NCBI GenBank assembly: GCA_037039925.1
Contig: JAXRKP010000025.1
Span: 689,452 to 753,451, forward strand
DNA: 64,000 nucleotides
Direction: 5' to 3'
Source of the DNA: Doris montereyensis
Lineage: Eukaryota > Mollusca > Gastropoda > Nudibranchia > Dorididae
Shown here: positions 14,266-25,800 of the stretch, piece after piece
Layout: each line of letters opens with the position of its first letter
Position numbering within the stretch: the first letter of the stretch is position 1
Made by a program: the position numbers and the translations under genes
Notes under the pieces: generated by a model
What the model saw: the letters and a program-made list of their open reading frames with translations, nothing else
Told to the model about the DNA's origin: nothing
The model's database searches: none

Positions 14266-14903
14266 TTACACTGGGGTGGATTTGTAAACTCCACCCTCCT
14301 GTTTAGGACAGCAGACAGCAATGGTAATGGCCACCAATCCAATCAAAGAATTACACCACCGACCGCCCCAACAATAGTGTAGATCTTCCAGGCGCTGATG
14401 TTGCCCTCAAAATCCCCTTCATCATCTGTCTTCTTAGCTCTCCCAAGATTTCCTTCATTAGAAACATCTGATGAACCATTGTTCTCATCATTGTCATCAA
14501 AATCTTCGTTAACGTTTGGCTTGTAGCGATTGTCAGGATAGCCACCATAGGTAGGTTCGTTATCATATCGCCAGATCATCGGTGTGGTTGAAGAATCATA
14601 AGTGGTTTCACTACTTGAGGAAGACTCAGGGGTTCGGTTGTTGTGTGAAATGTAGATGTCGTCACAGGTGGTTTTGTCATTTTGTGTTTGGGTTGTTTGT
14701 TCTTATTCTTTTTGTTTTTTCGTCTGCCATTTTTACGGCGACCGCCGTTTTTTCTTGGACGCCTTTGTTGTCGTGAAGTAAAAGCGATCTCAAATCGAAT
14801 GAATTTAAGTCTAGACCATTATCATTGTCATGGGGCCCCATGTTGTTGTTGTCTTTACTGTTGTCTTTGTTGTTGTTGAAGATACCGGAAGAACCAGTTG
14901 GCA
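14266..14903 (-). CDS. FGF-receptor-like gene: linker, membrane span and short tail exon
   Basis: The acceptor TTCACAG ends at 14904, and the exon joins the upstream exon in phase 1 (PN, then a Leu codon, PTGSSGIFNNN). Going down the minus strand it encodes an Asn/Asp-rich linker, a Lys/Arg-rich stretch, a Ser/Thr-rich stretch, an acidic segment (VNEDFDDNDENN), then ISAWKIYTIVGAVGGVIL. In another frame it continues LIGLVAITIAVCCPKQEGG and VYKSTPV to a TAA at 14266-14268. The hydrophobic run of about 23 residues is a single membrane span across a frameshift at an A run (14345-14347). Two more frame changes are needed upstream, one near the G4 run at 14629-14632. The tail is short and no kinase follows, which recalls FGFRL1. 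Indels could be assembly errors or decay. Confidence 0.5.
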
Positions 14904-15509
14904 CTGTGAACAGAAGAATCACATCTATAATATGAAGAACATTGAAGGAAGAGACACAAATTTTGATTGGATTAAAAAGGAATCAGTTTACATGCTGGTT
15001 TCCAACTTATCATGTCGTGGATACAGACCAACATTATAGTAATAGAAAAAGATGATGCTTTGAAATTTGAAAGAAAGGAGACTAAATTTTTATTGTTATG
15101 TCCCTTAGATTCAGAACAAGGTAACTGAAATATCTCTATCAAAATCAATAATAAAAAAAAGAAGTCCAGCAATTTGCGTTAGTCAGATTAATTGATATAG
15201 AGACTTTCAATAAAATTTGCGCTGTGAGATTGAAGGAAAAGGAAAGGAGGAAGACAATAAACAGCATCTCTTCAGGGCTTAAATAGCTGGAAATGACATC
15301 AGCAATGTTAACTTCATTCTTTATCTTTCAATGTCCATGTCTGCGCCAGGGACAATGCCTAGCCAGCCAGTGAACAATTCTCTGGGTCTAATTTTCAAGT
15401 TGTACTGCCAAATACAACATACAAAAGAAAAAAAGAAAGTAAAGAAAGAGATATAATCTAATTAACCTAATTTCATGTCTACATAATATTTCGCTGAAAG
15501 AAAACTTAC
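14904..15509 (-). other. intron of the FGFR-like gene
   Basis: Bounded by donor GTAAGT starting at 15509 and acceptor AG at 14905-14904. No other feature seen. Confidence 0.7.
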
Positions 15510-15663
15510 AATTGGGAATAATAACAGGTTCAAGGATGGTCAACCAAGCAGAGCTGTACAGGAGACCATTAATGTTGCCTGCCATGCAGCGATATTCGCC
15601 TTCATCCTGCTTTTGAATGTTAGCGAGTCTCAACGTTTGCGGATCATCACCGTCTGGCAGAAA
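15510..15663 (-). CDS. FGF-receptor-like Ig domain exon
   Basis: A 154-bp exon, phase 0 to phase 1, between acceptor TTCTTCTTATCAG and donor GTAAGT. It reads FLPDGDDPQTLRLANIQKQD, then EGEYRCMAGNINGLLYSSAW and LTILEP. The D-G-Y-C pattern is the second cysteine strand of an immunoglobulin domain. The AGN--GL--SAWLT-L ending is the signature of the third Ig domain of FGF receptors (human FGFRs read CLAGNSIG, then SAWLTVL). The phase-1 exon end matches that family. It acts outside the cell, in ligand binding. The frame is intact, unlike the next exon. The first half of the Ig domain and Ig1-2 were not found upstream. It could be FGFR or FGFRL1; context favours a kinase-lacking FGFRL1-like protein. 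Confidence 0.75.
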
Positions 15664-16157
15664 CTGATAAGAAGAAGAAAAAAAACAACATAATATAAGA
15701 CAATAACATCTTTCATTTTCACGTATCATAGTGTCAGTAAAGTAGTAATGAGGTACAGACTTTATAAAGATGTATTTGTAATCGTTAAAAACAAAATGAA
15801 AACATAATTCCGTTGTATGAAAGAGAATTCAAACTCCAAAAAGAAACAAACATAATTAGGACAAAAACACCCAAAATGGAACAAAAACAAAGATCCGTCC
15901 ATTTCCTTCTTTCATGATTTCTTTCAAAGAAACCCTTCATTCAAAATATAATTCCTTGAAATAAAATGAACACAAAAGGATTCCATCCTCATACAATAAA
16001 TCCAGAAATACAATGAACAATATAAGACAACTTGAAACAAACGCCACACAACTTTATTAGCCACCCTACACACCCCTATCAGCCCCATCCCCATATGCCA
16101 TTCAAAATACTATATGTTTATAAAAGGAAGGTAATGACATAAGATAGTATGAAGCCC
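15664..16157. other. intronic or non-coding sequence
   Basis: Upstream of the Ig exon on the minus strand. No further Ig exon recognised. Confidence 0.5.
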
Positions 16158-16430
16158 CATGGGGAGTGTAGTAAGCTCGGTTGATAGAATGCTTACTTTC
16201 ATGGCAAGGCGATGGGTGCCGTACGCAGAGGTCATGGGTTCGATCCCCATGGTGGCCAGGGTTTTCCCCGTCTATTCTTTGTATTTGTCTTGTCTTTGTT
16301 CCAATGGGGCTTTCAGATTATCTCATGTTATTACCTTCATTTCCGACATGCCCCTTGCCTCAATGTTTGTCTATATAGATATAGATATATATATTTTACT
16401 CAATTATTATTATATTTCTTTCTTTTCTTT
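16158..16430 (+). mobile_element. tRNA-derived SINE
   Basis: The head has an A-box-like TAAGCTCGGTTG at 16172-16183 and a B box GGTTCGATCCC at 16237-16247, the spacing of an internal RNA polymerase III promoter. The tRNA-like head does not fold as an intact tRNA. A body follows with a CATGCCCCTTGCCTC stretch near 16348-16362, then a degenerate (ATAT) tail. A second tail copy lies near 61.6 kb. Confidence 0.78.
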
Positions 16431-16560
16431 ATCAGTTCCCATTCTACCTTCCGGTGTATGGGTTTTAGATGCCCGAAATGATCTTTCTCCAGGCTGCCCT
16501 GTCCTGACAGTTTCTGTTTCCTTCCGTGGAAGTTAAATTTCTTTTGTATTAATGCCTCTT

Positions 16561-16914
16561 TTATATCTTCTTCCCACTTTCTTCGAGGTCTGCCTTTTGG
16601 TCTTTTACCTTGAGTTTAGCACTGTATACTGATTTAGCTATTATATTGTCATTCATTCTGTTAACATGCCCAAACCATCTCAGTTGATTCATTTCTATCT
16701 TAGTTTTTATGCTATCTGCTTTGGTTTGATCTCTTATTGTTGTGTTTCTGATTTTGTCTCTTTTAGTTTTCCCTACTACTCTTCTTAGATATTTCATTTC
16801 GGCTGCCTGCACTCTACTGTATTCCCTGCTGTCTAATGTCCAGGTTTCACTGCCATAGAGGAGAGTAGGACAATAAACTGTGTTGTATACTGCCATTTTG
16901 GTTTTTGTTGACAA
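16561..16914 (-). pseudogene. LINE ORF C-terminal region (left arm)
   Basis: An open frame of 117 codons: KMAVYNTVYCPTLLYGSETW, then AAEMKYLRRVVGKTKRDKIR and MNQLRWFGHVNRMNDNIIAK. The LYGSETW, E-K-LRR--G--R-D---N and L-W-GHV-RM motifs are the conserved thumb and C-terminal segments downstream of the polymerase domain in RTE-group proteins. It is the best preserved piece of the left arm, open for its whole length. Confidence 0.85.
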
Positions 16915-16994
16915 TTCTTGTTTACCTACAAACGTCTTTCCTAGATGGTTATATAGTGCACTTGCATTTTTGATTCTCTGGCTGATTTCTTCTC

Positions 16995-18248
16995 TTAGTT
17001 TTCCTCTGAGTTAATCATTACTCCAAAGTAATTGTAACTTTGAACTTGTTCTAAATTCTCCCTGTCTAATTTAAGATTTTGTGTTTTAGCTTCCCTAGTT
17101 ACTAGCATTGTTTTGGTTTTCTTTGCATTTAGTCTCATTCCTCTTGTATTTAATTCATTATTCATTATGTTGATATTTGACTGGAGGTCCCTTTCTGATT
17201 TTCCAAACAGAACTAAATCATCAGCAAATGAAAGCATTGATACATTTACTGGTTTGAGCTTTCACATACCTACATTCATTTTCTTCATGTTTGAGGATGC
17301 CTTTGCGACTGAATCCATAAATGTGATAAACAAAAGAGGACTTAGGATACAACCCTGTCTTACTCCTATATCTACATCAAATTCTTCAGATACATTTCCA
17401 GCTACTCTCATTGCACATTTGGTTTATTGTAAAAACTTTTAATGGCTTCTATTAAATTTTGCTCTACATTGTGTTCTTTTAAGGAATGCCATAGTTAGTC
17501 CCTCCTCACAGTGTCAAATGCCTTTTCTAAGTCAATAAAACACAGGTGCAAGTCAATGTTTCTCTCAATGAATGTTTCTATTATTTGTCTAATTGTAAAT
17601 ATGTGATCTTGTACACTTCTTCCTGGTCTAAATCCACTCTGGTGTTCTTCAATCTGATCCTCTACTCTTTTCCTTAGTCTCATTTCCAGAATCCTGGCAT
17701 ATACTTTTCCTGGTACGCTTAGTAGTGATATCCCTCTATAGTTTGAGCATTCCATGGTTGATCCTTTCTTGTGTATCGGTACTATCGTTTCCTTTTTCCA
17801 GTCGTCTGGCACCTGTTTGGACTTCCATGCTTGTTGACATATTGCATGTAGTAGTTTGTCTGCCTCTCTCCTTTGGTTTTTAATCATTTTCTAGATAAAC
17901 TTGATCTGCTCCTGGGGATTTTCTTGATTTCACTTTTCTTATAGCTGTTTGAAGTTCTTCCATTAAGATATCTTCATCTTCAGCTGTCTCAACTCCATTA
18001 CTTGTTACTCTTAATAATTGATCTGTACTCCTTGTTTCATATGTTCTGGAGGGATTATGTAATTGTTGAAAATACTTTCTCCACGTTTCCATGATTTCAC
18101 TGTCTCCTTTCATTATTTCTCCTTTGGCATTCTTAATTTGTTGTATTGGGCCTATTTTGGTCTTTCTCATGCTCTTTGATTTCTCCCCAGAACAGCTTTT
18201 GAATTCCTTGATAGCTTTCTTTGAAGTCTTTGTCCAAACTCTTCCCAC
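16995..18248 (-). pseudogene. LINE reverse transcriptase domain (left arm)
   Basis: Three consecutive open segments. The linker (18248-17880) has IRKVKSRKSPGADQVY. The core (17887-17495) has VPDDWKKETIVPIHKKG, CSNYRGISLLSVPGKVYARI, HQSGFRPGRSVQDHIFTIRQ and LCFIDLEKAFDTVRRD. The catalytic piece (17237-16995) has MLSFADDLVLFGKS and GMRLNAKKTKTMLVTREAKT. FADD is the YxDD box, with the first catalytic Asp in FIDLEKAFD. The domain would copy LINE RNA into cDNA at the nicked target. Shifts separate the segments, so it is inactive as given. Confidence 0.9.
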
Positions 18249-18659
18249 TGTTCATTTTTGCTTTCCTAACTTATTCTTTGGCGATAGTTCTTTTACTCAC
18301 GTTATCTATCCTATCCTCTGGTCTCTTTGTTTGCAAGTATTTCTTCCAGGCATCTTTCTTTTCTTTGATCTTAGTCTTGACATTCTCATTCCACCATGCT
18401 GACATTTTCCTATCTCCTTTAATTTGTTTCCTGCCGCCAACCTCTTCAGTACAACTGAGGAGTGTTTCTTTATATATTTGCCACTTTTCTTCTATTGTGC
18501 TTTCCGATCCATCTGCCTTTCACTGGTAGATCTTTTTATCCTAGATTGGCACATCTGTTTTAATATTGGTTTATTTAGTTCTTCTATTTTGAGTTTAGTA
18601 GCTTTTTCTTCTCTTTCCTTTTCTGTTTGTTTTCTTCAGTTAATAATCTCATTTTGGCT

Positions 18660-19430
18660 ATCACAGGTGATGATCACTACATATTTCAGCTCCTCTGCTT
18701 ACTCTAGCATCCATTGTACTATAAAAAAAAAGGGAGCTGCTAACTATTATGTAGTCTATGATTGACTTTTCACATCTGTCTTCATTTACTCTTGTATGTT
18801 TGTGGATATCTTTATGAGGGAAAAATGTGTTGGCTACTTTCATGTTATTCTTTAGGCAATAATCTATTAGTCTCTCTCCATTTGGAGAAGTTGTTGTCTC
18901 TCCTTCTTTATCTATTACTATTACTCCTCCTGACGTTTTTACATTGTTGCCTACTCTAGCGTTTAAATCTCCTAAAACCATTAGTTCCTGTTTGGGTTTA
19001 AGATTCTCTGCAGCTATTTGTAAATCATTTTTGAAGATATCTTTTTTTTCTTTGGGGGCATCTTCGTTTGGTCCATAGGCTATTCATAATTTAATTTCTC
19101 CTTGTGGTTTAATATTTACCTCGAATACTAATAGCCGTAGGCTTACAAATTTCCAACTTTCTGGTAGCATTTTTTTTGCCTTTTATGCATTAGGAGGCCT
19201 ACTCCTGCTCTAGCTCTATCTTTGACATCTACTCATGAGAAGATTAAAGTATGATTTGGTCTTACATTTTCTATTCCTTTTTTCTTTGTTTGTGTAATAG
19301 ACAAAATGTCTACTTTGAATTTTCCCATTTCTTCAGCTAATTCTAACTCCTTTCCATTATTTGCCCTAACATTCCATGTTCCAAAAATCACAGTCCGTGT
19401 TCTTTTCCAGAGTCGTCTTCGAAAGTTCAA
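18660..19430 (-). pseudogene. LINE APE-type endonuclease (left arm)
   Basis: The start reads RTVIFGTWNVRANNGKELEL and KVDILSITQTKKKG. After a gap with stops come MVLGDLNARVGNNVKTSGGV, ERLIDYCLKNNMKVANTFFP and a final SDHHL. The N-x-R, GDLN and SDHH motifs are the metal-binding and catalytic signatures of the exonuclease-endonuclease-phosphatase fold. Frameshifts and stops disrupt it around 19000-19230. Confidence 0.88.
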
Positions 19431-19564
19431 GCCGGGTATATCATTGTATATATATATATATATATATATTACTTTGAATCAGGTTGTTTTGGATAAGTAG
19501 GGATTAGCACTGTACCCTAGGTAGATGGTAGGGTTTCCACCTTGAGGCCCCTCACCAGGCCTTG

Positions 19565-19790
19565 TTATTTGTTGTCAGGGTTAACTCCTTAGCCTTAAGT
19601 CATTCAAGACCAGCCTGCAAGGCAGCAGGTGGTTATTTTCTGGCAGGGTTAACTCCCTTAGCCTTTGGTCTGTCAAGACCGGCCTGCAAGACAGCAGGTT
19701 ATTTTCTTTCAGGGTTAACTCCCTTAGCCTTTGGTCAGCCAAGACCTGCCTGCAAGGCAGCAGGAACTCGTGGAGGGCGGGATTATCTAC
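19565..19790 (-). repeat. LINE 5' monomers, about 67 bp, three copies
   Basis: CAGGGTTAACTCC recurs at about 19577, 19643 and 19710. Each copy also has the CCTGCAAGGCAGCAGG palindrome-like block and AAGACC. The matching 5' end of the right-arm LINE (27490-27640) has two such monomers in the opposite orientation. Tandem 5' monomers often carry LINE promoters; promoter function here is inference. Confidence 0.8.
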
Positions 19791-19825
19791 TCCCGTACAG
19801 GTGCTTACCTGTCCACTGCCCGTTC

Positions 19826-22800
19826 TATGATATTCATGTCAACTTATTCCACCATGATGTCTATGATATTGGCGTCTTCTTGTTATATCTATAATCTTGA
19901 CTTCTCCTTGTCATGACGTGATAGCTATGATGTTGACTTCTCTTTGTTACACCGTGATATCTATAATCTTGGCTTCTCCTTGTCATGATGTCATGGCTAT
20001 AATCTTAGCTTCTCCTTGTCATGAAGTCATGGCTATAATCTTGGCTTCTCCTTGTCATGATGTCATGGCTATAATCTTGGCTTCTCCTTGTCACGTGATG
20101 GAGCTAATCTTGGCTTCTCCTTGTCATGACGTGATATTATAATCTTGGCTTCTCCTTGTCATGACGTGATGGCTATAATCTTAACTTCTCCTTGTCATGA
20201 CGTGATGGATGATCTTGACTTCTCCTTGTCATGACGTGATGGCTATGATCTTGACTTCTCCTTGTCATAACGTGATGGCTATGATCTTGACTTCTCCTTG
20301 TCATGATGTCATGGCTATAATCTTGGCTTCCTTGGCTATAATCTTGGCTTCTCCTTGTCATGATGTCATGGCTATAATCTTGGCTTCTCCTTGTCATGAC
20401 GTGATGGACTTCTCCGCTAATCTTAATCTTGCTTCTCCTTGTCATGACGTGATGGCTATAATCTTGGCTTCTCCTTGTCTTGTCATGACGTGATGGCTAT
20501 AATCTTGGCTTCTCCTTGTCATGACGTGATGGCTATAATCTTAACTTCTCCTTGTCATGACGTGATGGCTATGATCTTGACTTCTCCTTGTCATGACGTG
20601 ATGGCTATGATCTTGACTTCTCCTTGTCATAACATGATGGCTATGATCTTGACTTCTCCTTGTCATGACGTGATGGTTATAATCTTGACTTCTCCTTGTC
20701 ATGACGTAATGGCTATAATCTTGACTACTCTTTTTTACATCATGATATCTATAATCTTGACTCCTCTTTGTTACACCATGATATATATAATCTTGATGTC
20801 TCTTCGTTACACCATGATGTCTATAATCTTGACTCCTCTTTGTTACACCATGATGTCTATAATCTTGACTCCTCTTTGTTACACCATGATGTCTATAATC
20901 TTGACTCCTCTTTGTTACATCATGATGTCTATAATCTAGACTCCGCTTTGTTACACCATAATATCTATGATCTTGACTTCTCCTGGTCAAGACGTGATGG
21001 CTATGATCTTGACTCCTCTTTGTTACACCATGATATCTAGGATCTTGATTTCTCTCTGTTACACCATGATATCTATGATCTTGACTCCTCTTTGTTACAC
21101 CATGATATCTATGATCTTGTCTTCTGGTGAGGAGGTGATGGCTATGATCTTGACTCCTCTTTGTTACACCATGATATCTAGGATGTTGATTTCTATCTGT
21201 TACACCATGATATATATGATCTTGACATCTCCTTGTCATGACTTAATGCCTATGATGATCTTGACTCCTCTCTGTTACAGCATGATATCTATGATCTTGA
21301 CTGCTCCTGGTCAAGACGTGGTGGCTATGATCTTGACTTCTCTTTGTAACACCATGATATATATGATCTTGACTCCTCTCTGTTACACCATGATATCTAT
21401 GGTCTTGACTCCTCTCTGTTACACCATGATATCTATGATCTTGATTTCTCTCTGTTACACCATGATATATGTAATCTTGACTTCTCTTTGTTACACCATA
21501 ATATCTGTAATCTTGACTCCACTCTGTTACATCATGATATCTATGATTTTGACTCCTCTTTGTTACACAATGATATCTATGATCTTGACTCCTCTCTGTT
21601 ACACCATGATTATGATATATGTAATCTTGACTTCTCTTTGTTACACCATAATATCTGCAATCTTTTATATGATCTTGGTTTCTTGTTATTGTTACACTAT
21701 GACATATATCATCTTGGTGTCTCCTGTTAGACCATGACATATATGATCTTAACAGCTCCTTGTTACTGTTACACCATGACATATATAATCTTAACATCTC
21801 CTCGTTACTGTTACACCATGATGTCTATGATCTTAAGATCTGCTCGTTATTATTACAGTATGATGTCTATGATCTTAACATCTCCTCGTTATTATTACAC
21901 CATGATGTCTATGATCTTAACATCTGCTCGTTACTGTTACACCATGTTGTCTATAACATCTGCTCGTTATTCTTACACCATGATGTCTATGATCTTAACA
22001 TCTCCTCGTTACTGTTACACCATGATGTCTATGATCTTAACATCTGCTCGTTATTGTTACGCCAGGATGACTATGACTTTATTTAACTTTTTCCTTGTTA
22101 CCGTGGCTGTTACATCATGTCTATGGTATTAATGTCTCCTTGTTTCTGTTTACTGTTAAACCATTATGTCTATGATCTTAACGTCTCCTTGTTACTGTTA
22201 CTGTTGATGATACACCTTGATGTCTATGATCTTAACGCCTCCTCTTTACTGTTACTATTAGGTTACACTTTGATGTCTATGATCTTAATGTCCCCTTATT
22301 ACTGTTACTGTTACACCATGATGTCTATGATCTTAACGTCAATTGATACTGTGACTGTTAGCTTACATTTTGATGTCCATGATCTTAATGTCTCCTTATT
22401 ACTGTTACACCATAATGTCTATGATCTTAACGCTTCCTTGTTCATGTTACTGTTACACCATGATGTCTATGATCTTAATGTCCCCTTGTTCCTGTTACTG
22501 TTACACCATGATGTCTATGATCTCCAATATCCCCTTGTTCCTGTTACTGTTACTGTTACACTATAATGTCTATGATCTTAATATCCCCTTGTTCCTGTTA
22601 CTGTTACTGTTACACTATAATGTCTATGATCTTAATATCCCCTTGTTCCTGTTACTGTTACACCATGATGTCTATGATCTTAATGTCTCCTTATTACTGT
22701 TACTGTTACACCATAATGTCTATGATCTTAATATCCCCTTGTTCCTGTTACTGTTACACCATGATGTCTATGATCTTAACGCTTCCTTGTTCATGTTACT

Positions 22801-25800
22801 ATTACACCATGATGTCTATGATCTTAATATCCCCTTGTTCCTTTTTCCTGTTACACCATGATATATATGATCTTAATGTCTCCTTATTACTGTTACTGTT
22901 ACACCATGATGTCTATGATCTTAATGTCTCTTTATTACTCTTACTGTTACACCATAATGTCTATGATCTTAACGCTTCCTTGTTCATGTTACTGTTACAC
23001 CATGATGTCTATGATCTTAATGTCCCCTTGTTCCTATTACTGTTACACCATAATGTCTATGATCTTAATATCCCCTTGTTCCTGTTATGTTACTCCATGA
23101 TGTCTATGATCTTAACATCTCCTTGTTACTGTTACACATGATGTCTATGATTTTAACGTCTTCTTGCTACTGTAACTGTTACACCATGATGTATATGATC
23201 TTACCATCTCCTTGTTACTGTTACACTATGATGTCTATGATCTTACCATCGCCTTGTTACTGTTACCATGATGGCTATGATCATACCATCTCCTTGTTAC
23301 TGTTACACCATGATGTGTATGATCTTAATGTCTCCTTGTTACCGTTATTTTTACACCATGATTTCCATGATTTTAACGTCTCCTTGTTACTGTTACTTTT
23401 ACACCATAATGTCTATGACCTTAACGTCTCCTTGTTACGGTTACATTGTAGACCATGATGTCTGATCTAAGATCTCCTTGTTACTGGTACTGTATACCAT
23501 GATGTGCATGATCTTAACATCTCCTTGTTACTGTTACTGTATACCATGATGTGCATGATCTTAACGTCTCCTTGTTACTGTTACACCATGATGTCTATGA
23601 TCTTAACGTCTCATTGTTACTGTTACACCATGATGTCTATGATTTTTATCGTCTCTTTTATACTGTTACTGTATACCATGATGTGCATGATCTAACGTCT
23701 CCTTGTTACTGTTACACCATGATGTCTATGATCATAACGCCTCATTGTTACTGTTACACCATGATGTCTATGATCTTAATCGCTTTTTGTTACTGTTAAT
23801 GTTACACCATGATGTGTATGATCTTAACGTCTCTCCTTTGTTACTGTTACACCATGATGTCTATGATCTTAACGCCTCCTTATTTACTAATGTTACTGTT
23901 ACTGTATACCATGATGTGTATGATCTTAACGTCTGCTTGTTACTGTTACACCCTGATGTCTATGATGCTAACTCGCCTTCTTACTGTTACTGTTACACCA
24001 TGATGTGTATGATCTTAACGTCTCCTTGTTACTGTTACACCATGATGTCTATGATCGTAACGCCTCCTTGTTACTGGTACTGTTATTCCATGATGTCTAT
24101 GATCGTAATCTCCTTGTTACTGGTACTGTTATTCCATGATGTCTATGACCGTAACGTCTCCTTGTTACTGGTACTGTTACACCATGATGTCTATGATCTT
24201 AATCGTCTCCTTGTTACTGGTACTGTTACACCATGATGTCTATGATCTTAACGCCTCCTTGTTACTGTTACACCAGGATGTCTATGATCGTAACGTCTCC
24301 TTGTTACTGGTCACTGGTACTGTTACACCATGATGTCTATGATCTAAACGTCTCCGTGTTACTGGTACTGTTACACTATGATGTCTATGGTCGTAACGTT
24401 CCTTGTTACTGGTACTGTTCCATGATGTCTATGATCGTAACGTCTCCTTGTTACTGGTACTGTTACACCATGATGTCTATGATCTCAACGTCTCCTTGTT
24501 ACTGGTACTGTTACACCATGATGTCTATGATCTCCAACGTCTCCTTGTTACTGGTCACTGGTACTGTTACACCATGATGTCTATGATCTAAACGTCTCCG
24601 TGTTACTGGTGTTTATGATGTCTATGGTCGTAACGTCTCCTTGTTACTGTATTCCATGTTGTATATGATCGTAATGTCTCCTTGTTACTGGTACTGTTAC
24701 ACCATGATGTCTATGATCGTAACGTCTCATTGTTACTGGTACTGTTACCATACCTATGATCTCAACGTCTCCTTGTTACTGATTACTGTTACACTATGAT
24801 GTTTATGGTCTTAATGTCTCCTTGTTACTGTATACCATGATGTTACTGTAACGTATTGTTACTGGTACTGTATACCATGATGTCTATGATTATGATCGTA
24901 ACGTCTCCATGTTACTGGTACTGTATACCATGATGTCTATGATCGTAACGTCTCATTATTACTGGTACTGTATACCATGATGTCTATGATCGTAACGTCT
25001 CATTGTTACTGGTACTGTATACCATGATGTCTATGATCGTCGCGTCTCCTTGTTACTGGTCCTATACCATGATGTCTATGATCATCGCTCTCTTGTTACT
25101 GGTCATTGTTGTCTATGATCAACGTCATTGTTACTGGTACTGTTACACCATGATGTCTATGATCGTAACGTTTCCTTGTTAATGTTACTGGTACTGTATA
25201 CCATGATGTCTATGATCGTTACTGGTACGTCTCCTTGTTACTGGTACTGTATACCATGATGTCTATGATCGTAACGTCTCCTTGTTACTGTTACTGTATA
25301 CCATGATGTCTGGTACTGTATACCATGATGTCTATGATCGTAACGTCTCCTTGTTACTGGTACTGTATACCATGATGTCTATGATCTTAACATCTCCTTG
25401 TTACTGGTACTGTATACCATGATGTCTATGATCGTAACGATCTCCTTGTTACTGTTACTGTCACACCATGATGTTCATGATCGTAACGTCTCCTTGTTAC
25501 TGTTACACCAGGATGTCTACGATAAATAACGCTCCTTGTTAATGTTACTGTATATACCATGATGTCTATGATCTTAGCGTCTCCTGGTTACTGTTACACC
25601 ATGATGTCTACTATTATCGTGAACGCCTCCTCGTTACTGGTACTGTATACCATGATGTCTACGATCGCATCGCGTCTCTTGTTACTGGTACTATTACACC
25701 ATAATCATGATAATGTCTATGATCTTAACGTCTCCTTGTTAATGTTGCTGTTACCACGATGTCTATGGATGATCTTGGCGTCTCCTTGTTACTGTTACGA

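Larger units (their letters stand above)
16445..19800 (-). mobile_element. RTE-clade LINE, nearly full length, degenerate (left arm)
   Basis: On the minus strand the order is tandem 5' monomers (about 19565-19790), endonuclease (19430 to 18660), linker, reverse transcriptase (about 18000 to 16995) and C-terminal tail (16914 to 16561). It is a different subfamily from the RTE at 5.6-7.7 kb. A related copy lies on the plus strand at 27483-30363, making an inverted pair around the minisatellite. Multiple frameshifts and stops make it non-autonomous. Confidence 0.9.

Noticed and set aside
14582..15039. Plus-strand ORFs rich in Phe, Leu, Val and Cys at 14582-15039
   Set aside because: They are antisense shadows of the FGFR-like exon, whose minus frame and splice sites make better sense.
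16158..16260. Functional tRNA gene
   Set aside because: A and B boxes are present but no cloverleaf forms and a SINE body follows.
22117..23141. Twelve-residue repeats resembling a structural silk-like protein
   Set aside because: The same DNA unit without coding constraint explains them; synonymous and non-synonymous changes appear equally mixed.
19897..24591. A real repetitive protein gene in the minisatellite
   Set aside because: Open frames are forced by unit length, occur on both strands, and shift freely between frames with no start, signal or splice context.
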